From: Ryuthela nishihirai
Taxonomy: Eukaryota; Arthropoda; Arachnida; Araneae; Heptathelidae
Assembly: GCA_038380435.1 (NCBI GenBank)
Contig: JAWZYU010000011.1
Location: forward strand, 86,962,501-87,026,500
Direction: 5' to 3'
Length of the DNA stretch: 64,000 nt
This document shows, piece by piece, positions 55,804 to 64,000 of the stretch. The position numbers and the translations under genes were made by a program. The stretch's first letter is position 1. The number at the start of each line of letters is the position of its first letter. The notes beneath the pieces are model-generated. The model did no database searches. It was not told the origin of the DNA and saw nothing but the letters and a program-made list of their open reading frames with translations.

Positions 55804-57320
55804 CTTTAATGTTAGCCCTATAACACAATCTGAAGTTATTTTGGCTATTTCTAAACTTAAACTTCATAAATCCCCAGGGGTAGTTTAAATTACTACAGAA
55901 ATGCTTAGAGCTGGGAATGTTTCAGTTGCCACTTGGATGACTGAAATTTTGAATATCTTTTATGATAAAGGCGTGGTTCCTAAGGATTTTACCAGAGCTA
56001 TTATTATCCCTATTTTCAAAAAAGGTGATCGCAGTTCTTGTGATAACTATAGGGGTATCAGCCTACTCTCTGTTCCAGGTAAAGTTCTTTCCATGATTGT
56101 GCTTAATAGAATTAAGAATCTGGTTGACAGGCAATTGCGTGATGAGCAATGTGGATTCAGAAGTGGTAGGGGATGTGTGGATCAAATATTTTTACTTAGG
56201 CAGATTCTTGAGAAATGTTTAGAGTTTCAGAAACCTTTGGTTGCTAGCTTTGTTTATTTCAAAAATTCTTTCGACTCTGTTGATTGGCATAATTTGTGGT
56301 TGATTGTGAGATTATATGGTATACCAGACAAGTTAGTTAAAATAATGAAAGCTATCTATAATAACACTGAGTTGGGGATGATAGTTGGTAAGGCTTGTTG
56401 CAGTTGGTTTAGCATTACTTCTGGTGTTCAACAAGGGTGCATTTTGTCTCCTTTTCTCTTTAGTTTTGTTATTGATTATGTTATGTGAAATTCACTTCAA
56501 GGGAAAGATTTTGACCTTAAATGGGCTGGAGATACAAAAATTTCTGATTTAGATTATGCTGATGATTTAGCCCTTTTGGCAAATGATGTTGATGAGATGA
56601 ACTCGTTCATTCGAGCTGTTGACAAAACTGGCAGTAGAGTAGGTTTAGTTATAAACAGAGAGAAAACTAAAGTGATGAAAATTGGTCAGGCAAGCTGTGT
56701 TTCAGTTAATCTAAATGGTTGCAGTCTTGAGCAGGTGTCACAGTTAAATTACCGTGGGAGCTATGTAACAGATACTGGTGATGTGCGACATGAGATTAAC
56801 AAATAGGGATTGCTGCTGGGACTTTTAAGATTCTATGGAGAGTGTGGTGAAATAGGCGTATACACCTAAAGACTAAAATTAGACTGTATAATAGTTTGGT
56901 TCTTTCTAGGGTTAGTTATGGTAGTGAAACTTGGACACTTTGTAAACAAGATAACAGGAAACTAGATGCTTTTGATTCCAGATGCTTACACAGTATCTTG
57001 GGTATTTGGTGGTTTAACTTTGTAACTAATGATGAGGTTAGGCAAAGAAGTCTGCAGCCTCCTTTAAGCAGCATATTGTGCAGAGAGAGACTCCGCTGGT
57101 TTGGCCATGTTGCTCGTATGGATAATTATAGATTTGTGAATAGGGTTAGGAACAGTGTGCCTAAAGGCCTCAGAAAGAGGGGGAGACCTAGGATGCGGTG
57201 GGCAGACAATGTCAAACAGGACCTTGTTAAAATTGGTGTGCAGTGGCCGGATGCAGCATATGTAGCTCAGGACAGATATGTTTGGAGAATTAAATTGCAC
57301 GGTCTGGTTGGACCTCTGTA
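55804..57320 (+). pseudogene. RTE copy C reverse transcriptase part
   Basis: It contains TEILNIFYDKGVVPKDF, RAIIIPIFKKGDRSS, CGFRSGRGCVDQIF, VQQGCILSPFLFSFVIDYVM, a stop, LDYADDLALLANDVDEMN (56550), a stop at 56804, SYGSETWTLCKQDNRKLDAF and RRFGHV-like RWFGHVARMDNYR, ending RMRWADNVKQDLVKIG. The two catalytic Asp residues (YADD) are kept. Stops and one shift make it inactive. Confidence 0.9.
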
Positions 57321-57357
57321 GCCCATGGCTGCTTGAGGATGTTGACTTGTTGATTTG

Positions 57358-57579
57358 ATGAGTTATGGAAGTTTGAATATTTAGTGATAACAAAGCCAGC
57401 TACAAAAATTGACTTCCTAAGTTAATTAAAACTTAGTAATAAGATTGCATCATAGTGTTGAATAAAATAAGTTTGTATTTTGGAACTTTGTGTAAAGAAT
57501 TCTTTTGCTATTCTTCAGTTTTGTTTAAATTTCTTAACTGGCATTGCTGTTGTTAAATATTCAAACTTCCATAACTCAT
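57358..57579. repeat. Inverted repeat with 26-bp perfect arms
   Basis: The arms are 57358-57383 (starting ATGAGTTATGGAAGTTTGAA) and 57554-57579. Similarity continues inward for about 15 more bases (AAAGCCAG / AATGCCAG). It looks like a small foldback element beside the RTE 3' end. Confidence 0.8.
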
Positions 57580-57821
57580 TAAATACTGAACGAATATTGT
57601 TGAAACTCGAGATATTGATTTATTTAATTGAGATCTTTATCTGTAGTCACATTTTTGGAAACAAAACAACTTGTTTTACAAGTTACAGAGCTTTGACATT
57701 AGCTTCCCATTGACTTAGCATAGGGATTTTCCTTAATTTATGGGAACCATTGTATTTCTTGCTCAATGTAATCTGAATCTGAATAAATGTAATCTAAAAA
57801 TCATTTTTCATTTGTCTTTAG

Positions 57822-57975
57822 GACTACACCTGGTGGTCAGACTGTATTGCCAGTGAAGTTGCATGTGCCGAAACCACCTGGAGCAAACAGTGCCATTCAG
57901 TTGCATTTAATAATGGATCCAGAATGCAGTTCAGTGTTATTTGTTAATTTCCCTGTGGTTACAGTTGCAAGTCAG
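57822..57975 (+). CDS. Internal exon of an unidentified host gene (exon B)
   Basis: A good acceptor (pyrimidine-rich TTTTTCATTTGTCTTTAG) and donor (CAG|GTACAT) frame a 154-bp exon. With the two bases from exon A it reads an Arg and then 51 codons without stop: TTPGGQTVLPVKLHVPKP, PGANSAIQLHLIMDPE and SSVLFVNFPVVTVASQ. It ends in phase 0. The composition (alternating hydrophobic residues, Pro/Gly turns) suggests a beta-sandwich domain. It is not in any repeat found here. I cannot name the gene. Further exons are probably outside the window. Confidence 0.65.
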
Positions 57976-58092
57976 GTACATAATTTTAAATATTTTTATA
58001 TGTATATAAGTAAACAGTTTAATTTTGTTTATCTTAGTGATAATTTTCTCAAAGTGTTAATTATTTGATTACACATCACTCCTCTCTAAATT

Positions 58093-58222
58093 AGTGGTAA
58101 GCCTACCTGACTGCTAGGCCAGCAGGCATGTTTTTCTGTAAGTGTTTGTATGATAAACTGAGACAACCTAGATAAACTAAGTTATTTCTGTCTTTCATAT
58201 ATGGGCTTCCATTTTTAAAAGT
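58093..58222 (+). mobile_element. SINE-3-like repeat, copy 3
   Basis: The head GACTGCTAGGCCAGCAGGCATG is followed by GTAAGTGTTTGTATGATAAA and AGTTATTTCTGTCTTTCATA. It is in the + orientation, just after exon B. Confidence 0.55.
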
Positions 58223-58323
58223 CCCTGGATTAACAATTGCATCAGCCCATCTGGCCAACACATTTTGGTTTCTCTGCTGTGTGTAAAAGAAAATACACAA
58301 GGAATTTTTTTTCAAATGTTTAA

Positions 58324-60975
58324 CCTTTCCAAGGCCCCTGATAATCATAGACATTGATAGAATCTAAAATGATAGACTGAAGATGAACATGATGTCTTTT
58401 ATACAACATATGAAACTTCAATTTATAAAAAATAAATTGTCATTTGAAAATTTTCTTATATATATTTTTTAAAAATGTGTAATTCAAGTTTTAAATATAA
58501 CATTTTCTTTTTTTCATTTGATGCATATTTTATTAAACTGCAATATAAATAATTTGTTAAAGCCATTTTAATGCCATTTCTTAGAAGCATTAAACGGCGT
58601 TTGTTAACCTTACTCTGTGCTGAAGAAACCACCTGATTTAAGCTCACAAATTTGATCTGAACTATTATCAGCAAATTTTTCCTTAAAATTTCAAAAATCT
58701 CCAGAAAGTTAATAAAAAAGCTGCTATTTTTAAAAACTGAAAATTTTGAAAGTAATTACCTCCGTCCCCACACACACACACACACTCACTCTACGCCCCC
58801 CCCCCTTTACACTCTTTTCTACCATAAACCTATTTCAGTATTCCCAGAATTATTTATATCATTTATATCATTTATCCCAGCAATCTATGCATTTTTTACA
58901 CTCTTAAAATTGAAACAATAAATAAAAACAGCCTTCTTAGCCAAAGCAAGCAAGGCCAGAGTTGTTGTGAAGCTCCCAACAACATCAAGTACATGCAGTA
59001 GTGTAGTGATCTGATAGCAGTGTAGTACCTAGTTATTGCTCACACATTGTCACATTCTTGTCTCACCTAGGATAATATGACCATACATCTAGTTAGTATT
59101 TATACTTTTGAAATTAAACCTTCGTTTTCATTTCTATAGATTTATTTTATTTCTACAAATAATTAATGAACTCAACTTATTTTGGGTACTCCAATAAATA
59201 ACCACTCTATTAAGTTGCTTCAAATATTTAGAGGAAAAATTGTCTTGAACCGGGTGGGATATGAACCCATGATCTCCTGATAATATGTCAGGTACTCTGG
59301 ACCACTGAGCTACTGGCCGTTGATCAAGATCTTATCTAATTGATGATATGAACTTTCCTCAACCTACTTTACTTAATATGTAGGGAGTGTTCAGACAATA
59401 TCGCCCCAAGCGGCTTATTAATGCCTTTCAGATGGAATGCATGTATTACGAGTATAGAAATCTACAAATAATTAATGAACTCAACTTATTTTGGGTACTC
59501 CAATAAATAACCACTCTATTAAGTAGCTTCAAATATTTAGAGGAAAAATTGTCTTGAGCTGGGTGGGATACGAACCCACAATTATTTTATTTCCATAAAT
59601 TATTGATGTTTCCGTTTGCTGATCTGTTGATCTTTTGGAGGTTATGCTACACTAGATCTTATAAGTTGTTGCAGATATTTTAACATAGCCTTAGATATTT
59701 TAACATTGCATTAGGTTATATGCTAATATTTCTTTTATTATTTCTTCATTTTCCAGTAAAAAAAATTAATCTTGTATCATTTCCTGAAAATAAATGAGGT
59801 ATTAGGTATAGAAGCAAAAACGACTTCCTTGACATGGAAATCAGCCCTCCTGTAAGAGGGCAATTTTGGCAAGGGGACTCCCCCCTCTTCCAACTAGACT
59901 GAGAGCATTTTATTCCCACCCCCTCTGTCAATTTTTTTAAAAATTATAAGTTTTTAAGTTTATATTCAATGGTTTTTAAAAAAATTTACCCCCCACTATA
60001 TATATTCACTATGCTACTCTGCTAATATATATGTTTGTTTTTACCCTTAATGCACAAATATATCAGCACTTAGCCAAGATCAGCAAACTTTAACACCAAG
60101 GAAAAAATTCCTAATGTTTAGTAAAAGAGGCAGCCAAGAAAGTGATTTTTCATTTCATAAACTGACAGAAAATCCTTTCATGCAAGCAGCCAAGTAACCT
60201 TGTGTAATACTGAGTGATATTTTAAAATATACCACACTGAAATGAATCATTGAAAGAAATAAAAATCATGTTTGATGTAAATATTATATTATTTAAGAAG
60301 AAATTTACTTTCGATTAATATATAATTTAACTATTTTTTTTATCAGGTTTTCCAAAATTAAGCCTTAATTAATTAATTAAATCTATTTTTTCATTATATC
60401 ACTGTAAAAAAAGTCTTATTAAATTTGTTTAATCTTTTATTTTCATAAAATTCATAATTAAATTCTGTTTAATTCAGTATGTTATATGACCTATTTTAGC
60501 TGATTGGTTATTTTTTTTTAAATACCAAAGTTGACTTGATATGACTCAGCACAGTTGGCAGAAAGCCTGGACTTTTCTCAAAGTGTAAGGTAAAGAAAAA
60601 AAATTACAAAATGGGAGTAATTTTCTTGCTTCAAGTAATTTTTTTTCATTCCGAAATAGCTTTTTATTCATGTGCATTATAACCATTTCTGTTTATTAGT
60701 TTTTTTAATAAATTTTTATTTGTATTTTCAGATTTTTACTACATGCCTCTATAAAAGCCCTATTGAAATAAAACTAGTAGTCTTTTCTGTAAAATATTTT
60801 ATTTTCAGAAAATCCAGAATTGAATGCTGATTAATTTGACATATAAAATGCTATAATTCCTTTCATTAGTTATTTGGCAAAAAGGTTCTAAAGTAAATTT
60901 TTTTGGCTGATTGTAGATAAAAAATAGCTGGGCCTCTAGATGTAAACTAGTTTTTCAGGTAGGACACTAGAAGGG
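58324..60975 (-). mobile_element. PBA element, inverted copy with an internal insertion
   Basis: It aligns in reverse with 34033-36169 over most of its length. TTAA is at 58320-58323; the other side is GTTGA where TTAA is expected (60976-60979). It is about 500 bp longer than copy A because of the tRNA-like repeat and a duplication at 59150-59580. It contains (CA)n at 58769-58787 and a C run at 58797-58805. Confidence 0.75.
59153..59579. repeat. Partial tandem duplication with a tRNA-like SINE-4
   Basis: CTACAAATAATTAATGAACT starts at 59153 and again at 59462 (309 bp apart). About 118 bases are repeated with few changes. The unit holds a tRNA-like head on the minus strand at 59249-59319 with A-box TAGCTCAGTGGTCCAGAG and B-box-like GGGTTCATATCC. 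The second copy stops inside the B-box. Confidence 0.75.
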
Positions 60976-61570
60976 TTGAAATTCTGTTATTCTAAATTTA
61001 AATTATATTAATATCTTTAATAATCTATGACACTGTTAAATGTTTTGTAACACTCAGCAAAAAATTCTATGCTACCTAGTATCAAAAGTACTGAATGAGA
61101 TTTTACATACCATATCATAGAGGTGGGTAGTGAGAGGAACTTCAGAAATGACAGTTTTACTTGTTAAGTGCGAGTGACAAGTTCATTTTACAGCTTTTGT
61201 CAGCAACTGATGAGTCACAGTAGAAGTACAGACAGTGATATGGTATGCTGATGAGTTCTTTGCTTAGAATAAAATTTTATTGATTAAAGTTTCATGATTG
61301 CAGTAGCATTAATAATTAGTAATGATACTCATGGTAACATAGAAAATACTTAAAAAATTAAGATCCACAATGTACATTTCACACCCTTTGGGTGCATTGT
61401 CAGGTAGCAAGTGAGAAGCTTAGGGCATTACTTTAGGAGCAGTTGTTTGTTGAGCCCAGGGGAGGGGTGGGGTGCAATGAATTGCACTGTCAGTGGCTCA
61501 GCTCTGAGGTTTAGGATGGCTGGCATATGTGCAGGTCTTCGTAATGCAATCTGCATGTGAAGGAGGTGAA
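60976..61570. other. No gene seen
   Basis: AT-rich sequence followed by a slightly GC-richer stretch (61380-61560) with no coherent frame. Confidence 0.5.
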
Positions 61571-61757
61571 TATAGGTTTCAGTTACCACATGGATGGCTG
61601 AAATTCTGAATATCTTTTATGTTAAAGGCTTTGATCCTAAGGATTTTATAAGAGCTATTATTATCCCTGTTTTTAAAAAAGGTGATCGCAATTTTTGTAA
61701 TAACTCTAAGGGTATCAGCCTACTTTCTGTTCCAGATAAAGTTCTTTGCATGATTGG
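61571..61757 (+). mobile_element. Small RTE LINE fragment
   Basis: It reads MAEILNIFYVKGFDPKDF, RAIIIPVFKKGDRN and KGISLLSVPDKVLCMI, the N-terminal part of the RTE reverse transcriptase. It matches 55915-56100. Both ends are truncated. Confidence 0.85.
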
Positions 61758-62099
61758 AGACTCTTCAAGATTTGACAATTTTGAGGGAAGATTCATTTTG
61801 TGGATAAATTAAATCATTTTTTATTCACAAAATTGTTGCATTGTGATTGGAATGAATGAGGTAATTTTATTAACTTTATAACTGTCGTAACGTTTTTATG
61901 GAATTAATAATAAATGTGATAATAAAGACATTAATATTGATTATATCAGTAGGGGTAGGTGGTTGTATTAGGAGATTTGAGGGAGGGGGATTCTAATCAC
62001 CGATTCCTAATGTATTCACATTAGGATAGTTTAAGTTTTTTTAGTGGGGTTGGAGGTATGTACATGATTGCGGGTGGGAACGGTGATAGGAGGTGAGTA
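61758..62099. other. No gene seen
   Basis: AT-rich, then G-rich (GTAGGGGTAGGTGG). The right part may be the 3' region of the Penelope-like element. Confidence 0.4.
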
Positions 62100-62252
62100 T
62101 GGGGAGTGTGTTTAGGGGGTCATTGCATTTCTCAAGGGTAGGTTATATCCCTCAAGGTTCAGATACCAAGGTGGGGCGAAGAGGTTGTAGAGTTCAGTTA
62201 ATTTTATATTGATAAGTATGTTTTCTGTGACAGCAAGTTGGAATTTGGTAGG

Positions 62253-63401
62253 TGTAATGCTCCAAAAGTTATTTAAACTTTTTCTCTTTGGGCCTTTTGA
62301 CTGATCCAAATTAAATTAAACTCCAGATAGCATATTGGGCACCAGGCAATATTAACTTACCAAATAAAGTTAAATGAGGGTTCATTAGGTATATGGGCAT
62401 TACTTATTGAGTAAGAAACCAAAAGATTGTCAATTTATTAAAGTTAAATCTTAATAAAAAAAAATCAGTTATTATTGTTCAAGAGAAAAAAAAGCAAAGT
62501 GAAAATATTCATATAACAAACAAAGTTTATTTCCAAAAAATTCATGACTCACCATATAAACTGATGAATACAAAATAGTCAGCAAATAAAAGCTCATTTA
62601 AACATATCTAAAACTAACAAACTTTTAAGTTAACATCGTTCTCTATTTCCACTGTTATCACTACCTTCCTACTAACTTCACTATCATCACTCTCTCTTAG
62701 TGACATCTACTGACTCCATGACCTAATGTCACTTAGTATACATTCAACATACAACTGGCACATGTGTTGCATGCTAGTAAAAACATTTGCATAATTTTAC
62801 AATTACATGCTAGTTATGATGCAAGAGGGAGTGTGCCCTTAACATGTGCATTAGTGACTGTCAATCAAAAGTGGGGCGGGGGTGGCTCAGCCGGTAGCGC
62901 GCCAGGCTCGTAATCTGTAGTTCCCAGGTTCGAGTCCCAGCTGGGTCAGCGTTGAGATTTATCTCCGTAAAATTCCCCGCCCTGCCCACGGTCAGTAGGG
63001 GACACCGATGGGCTTGGAAAGGCTGCCATCCGTTGGATGGGCCATGGAGTGGGAGTTAATACCTTGTGCACGTTAAAGAACACGCCAAATGGCCTTGACG
63101 GGAGGCTACCATCTGTCTCCCAACAGCTGTTCCAGTGGGTCCCCTCCCCCAACCTTTTCTGAGCCTTCGGGGTCCATGTGACCTGGCCATTTAGCCCATG
63201 GTGTGCAAAAAAGTGCCGCTCAGAGGTAAAACAACCCAAAGTCAATCAAAAGTCAGAGTTGCGCATGTGCAACTCCTTTAGCACATCGGAAGGAAGAAAT
63301 GTGATAAATCCAACTAAAGATAATCCCCAAAATGATAAATATTACATAAATAAAGTAAAACTGGTTAAGGAAAAGGAAAAGTGAATGGGTGGACCATTAC
63401 A
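62253..63401 (-). repeat. Solo LTR, minus strand, carrying a SINE
   Basis: TAGG is duplicated at 62249-62252 and 63402-63405. On the minus strand it starts TGTAATGGTCCACCCATTC and ends GGAGCATTACA. It is close to the 49950 LTR and more distant from the 14494 LTR. Without the SINE it is about 768 bp. It contains AATAAA-like GGAAATAAACTTTG on the minus strand and the dyad at 63256-63276. Confidence 0.9.
62873..63240 (+). mobile_element. SINE-1 copy with 13-bp target-site duplication
   Basis: A 368-bp insertion flanked by GTCAATCAAAAGT at 62860-62872 and 63241-63253. This is the best-kept head: A-box TGGCTCAGCCGGTAGCGCG and B-box GGTTCGAGTCCC. The tail is GGTAAAACAACCCAAA. It sits inside the solo LTR. 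Confidence 0.95.
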
Positions 63402-63869
63402 TAGGCAGTGATATGATTTTTGCTGAGTGAAAATTAGTGGGGAGATTGTTCTCAGTGATTGCTTGAGATAGTGCAATTTTTTTGTTGTTTATTTAAGATG
63501 TATTTATGTTCTTTAAGTTGGGCATGAGGTTTTCCCTATGTGTTTATCTGTGAAATCTTTGAGTTGGATACAGTATACTCCAGAACTGTGTCACGATCAT
63601 TTTGAGCAAGTTGAGATATTGTGTGTGACATCTTAATGGGGACTTTATAATGGAAAAGTTTTAGGGTATTTTTAACAGAGTATGTGAAATTATTATGGAT
63701 GTATGGTAGGGCTATCATCTCCATATCCTTATTTGTGGGTGTTGATGGATTTTGGGATTGTTTGCATTTGATTTGTTTATGAACTATGTTGATACATGAT
63801 ATGCATCTGGTTTGTTCAGCAAATTCAAATATGTATTTTATTTTATTGTTTACTACTTATTAGGTATTG

Positions 63870-64000
63870 CAGTATATACTGTGTTGAAAAAAGTGTCTGG
63901 ACACTTCCATGTTATGTGAATGGAAAGCCACTTTCAAAGCTCCCTAACATTATTTAATTTATGTTAGTGAACAAATTGATGCAAGAATTGTGTTTTATCT
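63870..64000. mobile_element. Possible Tc1/mariner terminus at the window edge
   Basis: TATACTGTGTTGAAAAAAGT followed by GTCTGGACACTTCC resembles the end of a mariner/Tc1-type element next to a TA site. The element would extend out of the window, so this cannot be confirmed. Confidence 0.3.

Larger units (their letters stand above)
54013..57345 (+). mobile_element. RTE LINE copy C, split by a solo LTR
   Basis: It begins in the endonuclease (CCYAPIEDANEDNND) and runs to GAGGATGTTGACTTG at the 3' end. It is interrupted by the LTR at 55082-55799. Without it, it is about 2.6 kb, 5'-truncated. Confidence 0.88.
62100..63780 (-). pseudogene. Penelope-like element remnant (end of RT and GIY-YIG endonuclease)
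   Basis: Read leftwards from 63724: MIALPYIHNNFTYSVKNTL, VPIKMSHTISQLAQNDRD, then LEYTVSNSK...T-GKPHAQLKEHKYILNK and the CTISSNH-EN segment, a worn GIY-YIG domain (the family has Y-IGETGR--R-KEH). After the LTR insertion it continues at 62252: KFQLAVTENILINIKLTEL, FAPPWYLNLEGYNL and a stop. Penelope-type elements use such an endonuclease. Stops within the domain make it inactive. The assignment is by pattern only. Confidence 0.6.

Noticed and set aside
1..64000. CRISPR arrays, bacterial operons, rRNA genes
   Set aside because: No regularly spaced repeats of that type, no ribosome-binding-site patterns, and no rRNA-like blocks were seen.

Overview
This window is repeat-dense, AT-rich DNA from an invertebrate animal, probably an arthropod. 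The guess rests on the mix of mobile elements (Tc1/mariner, piggyBac, hAT, RTE, I/X-element-like LINEs, Ty3/gypsy, Penelope, tRNA-derived SINEs) and on intron-style exon boundaries. No species is claimed. There is no bacterial gene organisation, CRISPR array or rRNA. The only sequence that looks like a host gene is two short exons on the + strand (10432-10492 and 57822-57975). Their splice phases match across a gap of 47.3 kb, so most of the window may be one intron filled with transposons. I do not recognise the protein.

Left part (1-14364): the right end of a TTAA-inserting piggyBac-like element sits inside a broken SINE. It is followed by two SINE families, a Tc1-like element (1515-3045), a decayed mariner-like element (4254-5404), a long stretch with little coding signal, an RTE LINE fragment (9375-10140), the first exon, a piggyBac-type MITE (11471-12046) and a second Tc1 copy in the opposite orientation (12534-14146) that carries a 114-bp palindrome.

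Central nest (14167-33828): an old RTE fragment on the minus strand is split at 14364/32519 by a roughly 18-kb insertion with a 10-bp target duplication. That insertion is an I/X-element-like LINE on the + strand, about 5.3 kb without its own inserts. It is interrupted by a 7.9-kb Ty3/gypsy retrotransposon with nearly identical LTRs (14494-22378, 4-bp duplication) and by a 4.9-kb composite insert (25407-30339, 6-bp duplication) that includes a SINE, purine-rich repeats and the 3' end of another RNase-H LINE.

Right part (33829-57821): a second RTE copy on the + strand (34003-40120) carries three clean insertions: a 2.1-kb piggyBac-like element at TTAA, a SINE with a 15-bp target duplication, and a TTAA MITE. 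It abuts a piggyBac transposase remnant. Then follow a second I-like LINE remnant, a hAT-like zinc-finger remnant, the best-preserved RTE copy (45254-48355, minus), solo LTRs, a different Tc1-like relic, and a further RTE copy split by a solo LTR (55082-55799).

Right edge (57822-64000): the second exon, an inverted copy of the 2.1-kb piggyBac-like element, a small RTE scrap, and a Penelope-like element split by a solo LTR that is itself split by a SINE. All element coding regions I could read are broken by stops or frameshifts. The gypsy element, with LTRs of about 99.4% identity by eye, looks youngest.
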